DNA of 64,000 bases from Herpetosiphonaceae bacterium (GTDB taxonomy: Bacteria; Chloroflexota; Chloroflexia; Chloroflexales; Herpetosiphonaceae): positions 62,001 to 126,000 of the forward strand of contig BPHZ01000002.1 in the NCBI GenBank assembly GCA_026003835.1, given 5' to 3'. The notes below the pieces were generated by a model, which saw only the letters and a list, made by a program, of their open reading frames with translations, searched no databases and was not told the DNA's origin. Positions 35,001-43,959 of the stretch are shown piece after piece. Position 1 is the first letter of the stretch, and each line of letters starts with the position of its first letter. A program made the position numbers and the translations under genes.

Positions 35001-36700
35001 AGGATATCAAACTCCTGGGAAATGTCCTCAATCTGTTCGTGTTCTGTTTGTGTGCGAATCTGTCCTCGCTCATAGGCGCGGATCAACGCCTCGACACAGC
35101 GCTCGTCGAACTGGCTGCCGGCTCCCCGGCGCAGCACGGCGAAGGCCTCCTCAACGGACATCCCTGTACGGTAGGGACGATCCGACGTAATGGCATCGAA
35201 GGCATCGGCGACGGCGATGATGCGGCCCATCAGCGAAATCTCATCGCCCTTGAGCCCTTTGGGATAGCCCTTACCGTCGAGTCGTTCATGATGCTCTGCC
35301 AGCGCCGGCAGCTCTGTATGCAGCATGCGCACCTGCCCCATAATCTTCTCGCCGATCGCCGGGTGCTTCTTCATCTCGTCCCACTCATCCTCCGATAGTC
35401 TGCCCGGCTTGCGTAAAATACGGTCCGGCACGCCAATTTTGCCGACATCGTGGAGAATAGCCCCGATACGGATATGATGGATCATCTCGGCGTCGAGGCC
35501 CAACTCCTGGGCAATCGCTACCGAGAAGTTGGAGACGCGCTGTGAATGACCTTCAGTGTACGGGTCCTTGGCATCGATCGCTGTCGTCAGCGCCTTGATC
35601 ACATCCATGAACATCTCGTTCGCATCGGCATAGAGCGTTGCGATCTCAAGCACCGTAGCTGCCTGCCTCGCCAGCGTCTCAAGCAACAGCCTGTCCTCAT
35701 CATCGAAGGCGCCTTCCAGTTTATTGAGCGCTTCGAGGCTCCCGATAATCCGCTCGTGAGAGGCGCCGCGCCCTGCTCCAAGCTCAATGGCCCGCGTGCG
35801 CAGCGGCACCGCCAAGATCGAGCGAGTCACAAAGCCGGTGTTTTGGTCAAGCGTGCTGCAGTGGCGCCCATCCCGCTGCACATCGTGGACCAGGATCGTC
35901 TCCCCCTTCTTGACCACGTGACCAATGATGCCCTTGCCGGCAGGCACCCGTACCTGGCCGAAGTGATCTTTAAGCAGGCCGCTCGAAATATGCAGGATGA
36001 GATCGCCGGTTGTTTCATCGACCAGAAAGAGCGAGCTGGCCTCGGCGTTGAGCAGCGTACAGGCATAGTCCATAATCATCGCCAGCAGCTGGTCGCGGTC
36101 GAGTGTCGAGCCGATGCGCCCGATGACTTCAATCAGCGTCTGAAGCCGCTGCCGGCGCCGCTCGCTGGTCTTCAGCAGCGCAGCTTTATTGATCTCTGAG
36201 GCCATGCGGTTGCAGAGCAGCTGAATGAGCTGCAGCTCTGGCCTTATGGCATTGAAGATCTGGATGACGCCGATTGGCTCGCCCTGAAGTAGCAGAGGGA
36301 GGGAGAGCAGCGTCTTGAGCCGGGGATCTGCACGTTTTCCCAGGGTGCAAAACCAGCGCGGATCGCGCTCGATATCGTCGATGACGATCGGCTGTCGCGC
36401 CAGAAGGGTTATCCCTGCAATACTGTGCGCTGCGCCGGTATGCCTGCCCGCCTGCCTGCACCCCTCCTGCTTGCCGCGATCCATGGCAAAACGTAGCTCG
36501 CCCGCTGCCTGATCGAGGAGGTAGAGTGTGCCGGATTCTGCGCCGGAGACTTCGATCATGAGATCCAGGGTGCGCTCGATCAGCTCGTCGAGCGCGGTGA
36601 TGCCTGCGATCTGGTTGGCCCGTTCAAGAATCGTGAATATGCGATCTGCCTGGTCGGTATCCCGAGCGAATCCCGGCATGGCTACGTTGTGGTAGGTCAT
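34982..36700 (-). CDS. GAF-GAF-HD-GYP phosphodiesterase
   Basis: A 572-residue signalling protein with two GAF domains (about residues 25-165 and 190-345) and a C-terminal HD-GYP domain (about 355-545) predicted to hydrolyse cyclic di-GMP. Catalytic motifs are visible: HSQRVSNFSVAIAQELG, HDVGKIGVPDRIL with the HD pair, and EHHERLDGKGYPKGLKGDEI carrying the GYP loop. No membrane segment is seen, so it senses cytosolic signals. GGAGGAGG precedes the ATG at 36700. It overlaps der downstream, linking cyclic-dinucleotide signalling to a ribosome-assembly GTPase in one transcript. Confidence 0.9.
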   Translation of the reverse strand: MTYHNVAMPGFARDTDQADRIFTILERANQIAGITALDELIERTLDLMIEVSGAESGTLYLLDQAAGELRFAMDRGKQEGCRQAGRHTGAAHSIAGITLLARQPIVIDDIERDPRWFCTLGKRADPRLKTLLSLPLLLQGEPIGVIQIFNAIRPELQLIQLLCNRMASEINKAALLKTSERRRQRLQTLIEVIGRIGSTLDRDQLLAMIMDYACTLLNAEASSLFLVDETTGDLILHISSGLLKDHFGQVRVPAGKGIIGHVVKKGETILVHDVQRDGRHCSTLDQNTGFVTRSILAVPLRTRAIELGAGRGASHERIIGSLEALNKLEGAFDDEDRLLLETLARQAATVLEIATLYADANEMFMDVIKALTTAIDAKDPYTEGHSQRVSNFSVAIAQELGLDAEMIHHIRIGAILHDVGKIGVPDRILRKPGRLSEDEWDEMKKHPAIGEKIMGQVRMLHTELPALAEHHERLDGKGYPKGLKGDEISLMGRIIAVADAFDAITSDRPYRTGMSVEEAFAVLRRGAGSQFDERCVEALIRAYERGQIRTQTEHEQIEDISQEFDILCQNQL

Positions 36701-36753
36701 GCCTCCTCCTTCCCTTGTGGAGCGTGTGGCCGGGTCGCGCAGCCTACGCGATG

Positions 36754-38319
36754 CTAGGCTGCGACTTTGTTATAGGCAGGCTGGCGCACGAGCTGCAGCA
36801 GCTCGTACGGTGTTGCAGCCAGCGCCAGGGGCGCACCAATTTCGGCGCCAATCTGCTCCGGAGTGTATTCGTCGATCGTCCGCTCCCCACGATAGTCGAA
36901 CATCACTCGGGGTAGCACCACCAGATCGGTATCCTGCTGATAGCCCAGAGCGGCCACGACATCCTGGCCGGTCAGCAGGCCGGAGACTGTAACCATATCG
37001 CCGAAGAACTCGTTGACAACCGGCCGCAGTACGACGCGCAGCCCTTCGATCCGGTTGAGTCGATCGACGATGCGCTGTAGAACGGGCGCGGCCAGCGTCC
37101 CACAGACGATCAGCATCCGTCGCGCCTCAGATAGCCGCGCGGGGAGCCGGCGCTCGATCTCTTCCCACTCGTCGAGGAACTTACGAACCATTCCAACGCC
37201 GTTCTCATGCTGCTGGTAGCCTTCATAGACGTATGCCGGCGGCGTCTCACGGCCGCAGAGCAGGTAGAACTCGTCGGACGGATAGACCAGATAGGTCTCG
37301 TATTCATGCCAGTAGCGCTGTTGGTAGGGCTCCAGGAGATCGATGACTGCCGCCGCTTCTTCAGGGCGATAGGTGCGCAGCGGCACCTCGGTCGCGACCC
37401 CCAGCCGCGAGCAGAAGCCCCCGGCGTCGCCGTACTTCTCTTCCAACAGTGCTCGCGCCTGCTCCTCCGTCAGTCGTCTGTCAGTGACCTGCCGCCGCAG
37501 CGCTTCTTCCCAGAGAGGTTGTCGTTCCCAGTTGGTATCGATCCACTCCGGGCGCTCATGGACCTGGATAGCGGCCCTGATGGTCTGCGGCGCTTTGCCG
37601 TTGAAGCGGTATTTGGTAAGCCCTACCGGCACGGCTGAGATGGTCTGGACGATGGGATAGAGGGCGGCGAGATCCTCCACCGTCTGTGCCAGCGCCGGAC
37701 CATCGTTGACGCCGGGACAGCAGACGACCTGGGTGTGGACGTCGATGCCTAGATCGCCAAGGCGGCGGATCTGCTCCAGAACATCGGGGACATCGGGTTT
37801 GCCTAACAGGATAGCACGCAGCGCCCGATCGGTGGCATGAACTGAGACATACATTGGTCCCAGTTTCTGCTCCTCGATCCGGCGCCAGTCATCCTCCTTA
37901 AGGTTAGTCAGCGTGACAAAGTTGCCGTAGAGGAATGAGAGCCGGTAGTCGTCGTCTTTCAGATACAGCGTACGCCGCATCCCTTTGGGCATCTGGGTTA
38001 GAAAGCAGAAGGGGCACTTGTTGTTACAGGTGCGCAGACGATCGAAGAGCGGCTCCGAGAACTCGATACCCAGCATGTCGGCGGGGTCTTTATCAATTCG
38101 CAGTTGGAGTTCATTTCCATCGCGCCGGATGACAAGATCAACGCTTTCTTTGGCGATCGCAAACTGGTAATCGATAATATCGCGCAGCACATGGCCGTTG
38201 ACGGAGAGAAGCTGATCGCCGGGTCTCAGGCCGAGCGCTGCTGCTGTGCTCTGTGGCTCGACGGCAACGATCGTACCGCCGCTGCCGGTAATGTTTTTTA
38301 AATTCGGTTGATATTCCAT
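36754..38319 (-). CDS. DUF512 PDZ and radical-SAM protein
   Basis: A 521-residue protein with an N-terminal PDZ-like domain (VEPQSTAAALGLRPGDQLLS) and a DUF512 radical SAM centre in which CNNKCPFC supplies Cys98, Cys102 and Cys105 for a [4Fe-4S] cluster. Later parts such as YGNFVTLTNLKEDDWRRIEE and VVNEFFGDMVTVSGLLTGQD are standard for the family. These proteins have no established reaction. In Firmicutes they often neighbour der (EngA), and here the gene also lies beside HD-GYP/der on the same strand. I chose the ATG at 38319 (MEYQPNLKN); the longer frame upstream is not protein-like. No strong ribosome site is visible, so the start is not certain. Confidence 0.88.
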   Translation of the reverse strand: MEYQPNLKNITGSGGTIVAVEPQSTAAALGLRPGDQLLSVNGHVLRDIIDYQFAIAKESVDLVIRRDGNELQLRIDKDPADMLGIEFSEPLFDRLRTCNNKCPFCFLTQMPKGMRRTLYLKDDDYRLSFLYGNFVTLTNLKEDDWRRIEEQKLGPMYVSVHATDRALRAILLGKPDVPDVLEQIRRLGDLGIDVHTQVVCCPGVNDGPALAQTVEDLAALYPIVQTISAVPVGLTKYRFNGKAPQTIRAAIQVHERPEWIDTNWERQPLWEEALRRQVTDRRLTEEQARALLEEKYGDAGGFCSRLGVATEVPLRTYRPEEAAAVIDLLEPYQQRYWHEYETYLVYPSDEFYLLCGRETPPAYVYEGYQQHENGVGMVRKFLDEWEEIERRLPARLSEARRMLIVCGTLAAPVLQRIVDRLNRIEGLRVVLRPVVNEFFGDMVTVSGLLTGQDVVAALGYQQDTDLVVLPRVMFDYRGERTIDEYTPEQIGAEIGAPLALAATPYELLQLVRQPAYNKVAA

Positions 38320-38640
38320 GTGTGTAACGCTCAATAAAAGATTACAACAATTGGTTATGTTCTCACGACTGGACCACCACCATAAAGATGATGAGGAACA
38401 AATCACCTCGTCAATGTTGGTGAGGTTGATCACTACAATTAATCGTAGAGGTATTATACCAGACGATAGCAGGCATACCGCCGCACTCCTTATACCGCTC
38501 CAGCAGGCCCTTTGGATACGCGCGTCATTTTTAATCGGCCTCATAGGTGAAGGATCAGGAGCGTATTAGGATCAACAGGCGCTATGAGAAACAGATGGCG
38601 CCGCAATTTTAAGGGAGCGCCGTGCTTCGTCGTCGGGCAG
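38320..38640. other. Noncoding gap with promoter
   Basis: A 321-bp A/T-rich gap upstream of the DUF512 gene and downstream of the LuxR-Kelch gene. Apart from the extended -10 at 38453-38458 nothing is recognised. Confidence 0.6.
38453..38458 (-). promoter_or_regulatory. Extended -10 promoter of the DUF512 gene
   Basis: On the minus strand TGGTATAAT is a perfect -10 with TG extension, about 135 bases upstream of the start at 38319. No convincing -35 hexamer was found. Confidence 0.55.
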
Positions 38641-40041
38641 TTATTTGCTGGGCGCCAGTGGAAGATATGTGCGGTAGACAGGGCGGAAGACGCGGTTCTC
38701 GGCCAGTAGCTGCGTGCCATCCCAGCCGCCGATCACATACACGTCGCGGTCGCCGATCACAGCACCCATACGGCTGAGGGGTCGCCCATGCTCCAGCCCA
38801 ATGTTATCCCAGCGGTCGCTGCGCAGATCATAGCTGAGCACTGTGTCGTCACCGCTGCTCGTGCCGATAAGGTAGATCGTTCCGGCAAGATCGACCGCCG
38901 CCGCGCGTGACTTGGGCGAAGGAAGCGCTGCTTTCTCCTCCCATGGCTCTACGGCGCCGGGCGTAAAGCGCAGCATCGTTGTGAGTGGACCGTCCGCTCC
39001 CTCGCCGCCGATGAGATAGGCTCGTCCCTCTTCCTCGACGGCCACAACGGCGGGGTAGGCCAGGGCATAGGGCAGCGGCGGCCCTTCGCTCCAGCGATCC
39101 AGCGCTGGATCATAGATAAACACACTCCTGGTAGGTCCGTTCTGGTTGCGGCCGCCGAAGAGGTAGAGCCTGCCCTCGATCGCCGCGAGACCAAACCCGC
39201 TGCGCGGCTCAGGCAAAGGCGCCCGGCGCTCCCAGCGATCTTCCTGGGGCTTATAAACTTCTACCTCTGCCGTGGCATCGCCGGTGCTTGTCCGGCCACC
39301 GGGAACGTAGATATTCCTGCCGAGGACGGCCGCGCTGATCTCGGCGACAGGCAGCGGCTTGCCGGCAAGCGCCTTCCAACTGTTGGTAAGAGGATCGTAG
39401 CGCCAGACGGCGCCGGAGACGCCCGCTGGTCCCTCGCCAGCGATCGCGTAAAGCTCGCCGTCGCTGAACGCCAGGGCCAGATCGGCGCGTGGCTCAGGGA
39501 GTGGCGCGCGCCGATCCCAGCCGGCCTGCGGCAGTGTTTGCGCGTCGGGCGTCTCGCGCAGGGCGAAGGATGCTGAAATGGCGGCGATGAATAGAAGCAA
39601 CGCCGCGACGCCGGCGAACAGCAGACGGCGGGTAAGTGCTGGGGGAGTTCTCGTCTGCTCCCGGCGCTCGACTGCCGGCTCCTCGACGAGCCGCTCCGTC
39701 TCGACGACGGCGACGGCCATCCCTTGAGCGCTGCTATCCTCCTCACGCTCTGCAGCTTCAGTGCCTGTCTCATCTCCACCAACCGGCGTAGGCAGCGCCA
39801 GCCGCTCCTCGACGACCTGGGCGATGGGTCCAGGGAGGATGATGATGCCCCGCCGTACCGCTTCGACGGTCGCCTCGGTGCGCGACATAACGCCAAGTTT
39901 GCTATAGATGTTGCGCAGGTGAACTTTGACGGTGTTGCTGCTGATGGAGAGTTCATGCGCGATCTGCTGGTTCGTCGCACCCTGTGCAACCAACCGCAGC
40001 ACCTCTAGCTCTCGCTCGCTCAATGATTGAGTCTCGGTCAT
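38641..40041 (-). CDS. LuxR-type HTH, transmembrane, Kelch-repeat protein
   Basis: A 466-residue one-component regulator with an unusual layout. Residues 1-65 are a LuxR/GerE DNA-binding domain (LSERELEVLRLVAQGATNQQ, then SISSNTVKVHLRNIYSKLGV). A Glu/Pro-rich linker of about 70 residues leads to one membrane span (residues 139-161). Outside lies a Kelch beta-propeller (residues 174-455) with at least five blades marked by motifs such as DRRAPLPEPRADLALAF and YLFGGRNQNG. It ends RTYLPLAPSK, close to the YLPL motif of Chloroflexota surface proteins. The HTH would face the cytosol and the propeller the outside, so it may sense an external ligand. No cognate operon is evident. Confidence 0.85.
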   Translation of the reverse strand: MTETQSLSERELEVLRLVAQGATNQQIAHELSISSNTVKVHLRNIYSKLGVMSRTEATVEAVRRGIIILPGPIAQVVEERLALPTPVGGDETGTEAAEREEDSSAQGMAVAVVETERLVEEPAVERREQTRTPPALTRRLLFAGVAALLLFIAAISASFALRETPDAQTLPQAGWDRRAPLPEPRADLALAFSDGELYAIAGEGPAGVSGAVWRYDPLTNSWKALAGKPLPVAEISAAVLGRNIYVPGGRTSTGDATAEVEVYKPQEDRWERRAPLPEPRSGFGLAAIEGRLYLFGGRNQNGPTRSVFIYDPALDRWSEGPPLPYALAYPAVVAVEEEGRAYLIGGEGADGPLTTMLRFTPGAVEPWEEKAALPSPKSRAAAVDLAGTIYLIGTSSGDDTVLSYDLRSDRWDNIGLEHGRPLSRMGAVIGDRDVYVIGGWDGTQLLAENRVFRPVYRTYLPLAPSK

Positions 40042-40263
40042 TTATAGCTCAGTTAAGGGGTATTTAGCACTTTTCTATAACCTTCTGTTCTCTTCTTATG
40101 GTAGCGGATCAGGCCGGGGGTGTCAATTTTGGCAGCGTTGGCCAGCAGCCAACGCAGGCCAGGGCCTTCGACGCAGCGAAGCAGAGCGGTATAACCGCTC
40201 AATCGGTCAGGCTTAACCCTATCGTCCATCCAGGCAAGGCAGGTTGGTCCTGTTCGACAGTAG

Positions 40264-40774
40264 TACCAATGTGATGAGAGCCTGTTCATTTTCAACCGCG
40301 ATGGGAGCGGCATGCGTGAGATTCCCGACAGTTGCTACAACTGGTTTCGCAATCTGGCCAGTGATCCCGCGCACGATCAACTCTACGCGATCTACCATAT
40401 TCCACGCACCTCTCGTTTCACGCTTTCGACCTACGTCCTCAGTCCCACCTCCGTCCTCAGCTCCACTGAACCGCTGACCCCCAGCGCTGGCGTTCTCTGC
40501 GACGGTGACGTTCACCGAAAGCTCGGCGTTCGGCAGCAATCCGGTCATCTATAGCGATACGGTCTATCTCCTGCGTGTGGATTATACCGCCTGGGCGGAT
40601 GCCGGCTACAGGACCTACCTGCATGGCTTCGATGCTCGCACGCTCTCCGAAACCGTGCGCATTGAGGTTCCCTATCTCCATAAACATGGCGGCCTGATGA
40701 GCATTGCCAATGGGGTGGCCTACTATCAACCCAGTTACTGGTATCCTGATTCGGGCGTGCCCTACCTCTTTTAG
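40264..40774 (+). pseudogene. Fragment of a beta-rich (propeller-like) protein
   Basis: After a TAG at 40261 one frame reads CDESLFIFNRDGSGMREIPD through to about STEPLTP. Continuation in the next frame reads TESSAFGSNPVIYSDTVYLL to VPYLF and a stop at 40774. Deleting one C from the five-C run at 40478-40482 would join the frames. No start codon or ribosome site precedes it. Together they look like a piece of an extracellular beta-propeller or sensor protein cut at both ends. I could not name the family. Confidence 0.5.
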
Positions 40775-40857
40775 TCTTTGCTTGGTAGGAGTAACAAAGT
40801 AACCAGGTGCTCCTACCAGGAACTATTTCATTGATTATCTTCTTAGACGGAGGTAAT

Positions 40858-41196
40858 ATGGATCTAGAGTATGTGCGTGACAAGTTGTACGTTGCTATTA
40901 GAACGCTTGTTCTAATGGACCTTCCATTACAGAAACGTATTACTAGTGGGTTTGTTTGTAGCGAATTGCTTAAAATTGATTTAGACGATGTACCTATTCA
41001 ATTACGTGAGCAGTTTTATTTATTACGAGAAGACTTGCTTCGTATTAAACCTGTAGAGGGGGATGGTTTAGAAACTTCGATGCATATTATGAGCTTTGAA
41101 GAGGCTTCAGAAATAGCAATCAAAATTATCGATATTTATGATGAGATAGGTATCATACTGGGCTCTGAAAGAGCGTCTGGAGATAGTGTTCCGTAG
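40858..41196 (+). CDS. AT-rich small protein, 112 aa (candidate immunity protein)
   Basis: GGAGGTAAT precedes the ATG. The 112-residue product (MDLEYVRDKLYVAIRTLVLM) is acidic and helical, with no signal or span. Its codon use is clearly AT-rich against the GC-rich flanks, a sign of recent acquisition. It lies beside RHS-toxin fragments, where immunity genes usually occur, so an immunity role is possible. That is inference from context, as no family was recognised. Confidence 0.62.
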   Translation: MDLEYVRDKLYVAIRTLVLMDLPLQKRITSGFVCSELLKIDLDDVPIQLREQFYLLREDLLRIKPVEGDGLETSMHIMSFEEASEIAIKIIDIYDEIGIILGSERASGDSVP

Positions 41197-41381
41197 AGTA
41201 GAGTTGTCGATGATATAATCATCCCTCAAGAGCCCCAAATTACAGATGGAATGTTGTTTATTGAGATATTCGGCTAGAGAGCGCATCTCTCAATATCAAA
41301 TGGCTGCTGCTTCCTAACAACCACCCACGCCACCACGAGAAGCTTGCGGGCAGCAGCACAGCGAGCGACTTTCATCGGCTT

Positions 41382-41748
41382 TCATGCTTCTCTTAGACGT
41401 TTGTAAAACGCCTTGATGATCGGATTGGACTGAGCGGCACTCAATGTTGTCAGATACAATGCCTTGCGTAAATATGCGTTGCCGACGGAGCCGATTGTAC
41501 GACGCCGGCGGATCCGGCTTCGTAAGGTATTGGTGCTAAGCCAGCGTAGGCCACCAATTCCTCCTGCGTTTGGCAGAGTTGGAAGTTCTGGGTTCCTACC
41601 AAGAGCCAGGCAATCGTGATCGTGCCCAAGCCGGGAATCGTCTGCAACAACTGGGCGTTCGTCGCCCATGCTCCAGCAGGGCTTGGATCTCGCGCTCAAA
41701 GACGCGGCTCTGCTCCTCCAATTGGGCGCTCAGGGCGAGGACAGGCCC
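41382..41748 (-). pseudogene. IS110-family transposase remnant (C-terminal)
   Basis: Read on the minus strand, three frames together give LEEQSRVFEREIQALLEHG, QLLQTIPGLGTITIAWLLVG, AYAGLAPIPYEAG and RRRTIGSVGNAYLRKALYLT, then AFYKRLREA and a stop at 41382. This is the IS110/IS116/IS902 C-terminal domain. The N-terminal RuvC-like catalytic part is missing. The two frame breaks would be repaired by one extra base at 41664-41666 and one at 41514-41515. It abuts the RHS fragment, which starts at about 41749. Confidence 0.72.
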
Positions 41749-43925
41749 GCCGGCCTTCGACCCGGCCCGCCCCGACCAGAATGTCGCCACCTTCTACGGC
41801 TATGACGGCCTGGGCCGTACCGCCTTCGTCACCGAGACCGGGATCCTCACCGGTACCTTTGATCCCGCCACGCGCACCTTCAGTGCGGCCACCGCGCGTG
41901 TCACCCGCACCGAGTATGATGCGCTGAGCCGCCCGGTGACCGTGACGCTCAATGACCAGCCGGGCGTGCCCGCCGGTCCCGATGTCAACGTGCAGACGCT
42001 GACCGTCTACGATGCTGCGGGCAACATCACCTGGCAGCGCGACAGCCTGGGGCGCTGGACCTTCACGGAGTACGATGCGCTCAACCGCCCGGTCACCGTC
42101 ACGGTCAACTATGAGAATGGCGATCCTGTGAGCATCGACCCGGCCAACGCCGGCTGGACCACCCTGGCCGACACCGACCTCCTCACGGTCACTCACTCCA
42201 CCGCCGCGGGCCAGGTCGCCCGGGTCATCGAGAACCATGTCGATGGCCGCTTCACGAGCAGCGAGCCGATCACCGATATGGGCTGGATGGGCAGCTGGCG
42301 GGCGTGCTGCAGGACGGCGCGGAGCTGGCGCGCTACACGTATGATGGGGCGGGGCGGCTGCGGGAGGTGAGGCGGGCGAACGGCGTGGTGACGACCTACA
42401 GCTACGATGATGCGGATCGGCTGCGGGCGCTGACGACGTACAACGGCCCAGCACTGTTGGCAGAGGTGGTGTACACGGTCGATCGGGTGGGGCAGCGGAC
42501 GGTGGTGACGGAGACGCTGGCGCTGGCGGCGCCGCCCCCGCCGACGGCGACGCCGACGAACACCGCCACGGCCACGCCGACACCAACCAAGACGGCAACA
42601 GCGACGGCGACGAATACGGCCACGGCCACGCCGACCAGCACGGCGACAGCAACGCCAACCAAGACGGCCACGGCGACGCCAACCAAGACAGCGACGCCAA
42701 CCAAGACAGCGACGCCAACCAAGACGGCCACGCCAACAAATACGGCGACAGCGACGCCAACAAATACGGCGACACTCTGCCTGAAACTGTGTCTCACCGC
42801 AATACCGACATGTGAGGCCGATGATCTATCATGCCAGGAGCCAGGCGAACCGACGCCCTGTTTGAAACGGTGCACCCTGACACTGGCGCCGCAGCCACCG
42901 GCCAAGACCGCGACAGCGCCACCGGCCTCGAAACCAATCGAGCCATCCCCCTGTCGTGGGATCTGTCGCCAGGCCGCCACAACAGGGACCCAGGCGCAGC
43001 CCCGTCTGCCGGTGGCCGCTGGGCCCAACCAGCGCCAGCGCGACTCGGCCATGAGCGCCACCACCAGCAGCCAGCCCTCGCATGCGACCCGGATCATCCA
43101 CTACCGCTACGACGGGCGCCAGCGGCTGATTGAAGCGGTTGAGACCCCCGGTACCGTCTCTAGCTCCACCGACGACCTGGTGGGCAACCGGACGGTGGCC
43201 TGGCAGCACGGGGCGCTGGTGGGCAGTTGGACCTCCAACGCCGCGGACCAGGTGCTGAGCTGGCGCTACGCTGCAGCGGGGAACCTGCTGCGTGACAACA
43301 CGGCCAGCTACCGCTACGACGTGCTGGGGCGGCTGACGCACGTCACCAGCGGCGGCACGACGACCACCGCCACCTCCAACGGCGACGGCGTGCTGGTGGC
43401 GGCGGAGCGCGGCACTGGCATCACCCCCTTCACCCAGGACCTGGCCGCACCGCTGAGTCAGGGCTGCACCAGACCCAGGGCACGACCACGACCACCTTTC
43501 TTTACGGCCACGCGCGGCTGGCCGCGGTGCAGCACGGCACGCGCAGCTGGGAGCTGCACGACGGGCTGGGCAGCGTGCGCCTGCTGCTAGACGAGGCTGG
43601 GGAGGTACAGCCCAGCCTGGGCTATGACCCGTGGGGGGTGCCGGTGGCCGGCAGCCCGGCTCCGTTCGGCTTCACGGGCGAGCTGCAGGATGCAAGCGTG
43701 GGGCTGGTCTATCTGCGCGCGCGGTGGTATCAGCCGGGAACAAGTCGATTTTTATCACGTGATCCATTTGAGGGTTTTGCTAAACGACCTCAAACACTGC
43801 AAGGGAGAGGATCTTCAGATGGTACGTTCGACGAAGAATCTTCCGGCACTTGTGTATCCACGATCTGCCACGCCGTGGCAGCGGATCACATCTTCCGGGC
43901 ATGGTACCATAGCTCAGACGGCTAA
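41749..43925 (+). pseudogene. RHS/YD-repeat protein, C-terminal fragment, broken by frameshifts
   Basis: YD repeats are easily read: YGYDGLGRTAFVTETG, then [51 protein letters not shown] and [15 protein letters not shown]. The C-terminal RHS core is [28 protein letters not shown] and YLRARWYQPGTSRFLSRDPF. A Thr/Pro linker and a Cys-rich insert interrupt it (42538-43080). Frames change at GGG 42280-42282 and GGG 43461-43463; one extra G at each would give one open frame to about 43750. The region after DPFEGF is not a recognised toxin and runs into an IS end at 43922. The N-terminus is lost. RHS proteins form secreted shells around toxins. Confidence 0.8.
42538..42776 (+). repeat. Low-complexity Thr/Pro/Ala-coding repeat
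   Basis: The 6-12-base units ACGCCNACN, AACACG and GCGACG recur, giving protein of the form [17 protein letters not shown] for about 80 residues. It is a flexible, threonine-rich linker of the kind that spaces surface proteins, prone to slippage in replication. It lies inside the RHS fragment between two YD blocks. Confidence 0.85.
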
Positions 43926-43938
43926 GCGAAAGTCCTGA
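43922..43938 (-). repeat. Solo IS terminal inverted repeat (scar)
   Basis: CTAAGCGAAAGTCCTGA is the exact reverse complement of the IS end at 48499-48515. It lies right at the point where the RHS fragment's reading breaks down, so it probably marks an old insertion that cut the gene. Confidence 0.6.
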
Positions 43939-43959
43939 GAGCAATAGGAGGAGTCATTG

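Noticed and set aside
33579..35075. A 498-codon open frame opposite der.
   Set aside because: It is the antisense of Der, whose G-domain motifs are unmistakable; long antisense frames are expected in GC-rich DNA.
40053..40313. An 86-codon minus-strand open frame upstream of the LuxR-Kelch gene.
   Set aside because: No ribosome site and no family; composition is unlike neighbours. It could be a scrap of a lost gene.
41213..41221. TGATATAAT on the plus strand after the 112-codon gene.
   Set aside because: It is inside a short near-palindrome and there is no gene to drive downstream; probably chance.
42538..42776. A CRISPR or satellite array.
   Set aside because: It is an in-frame Thr/Pro microsatellite within RHS coding sequence.
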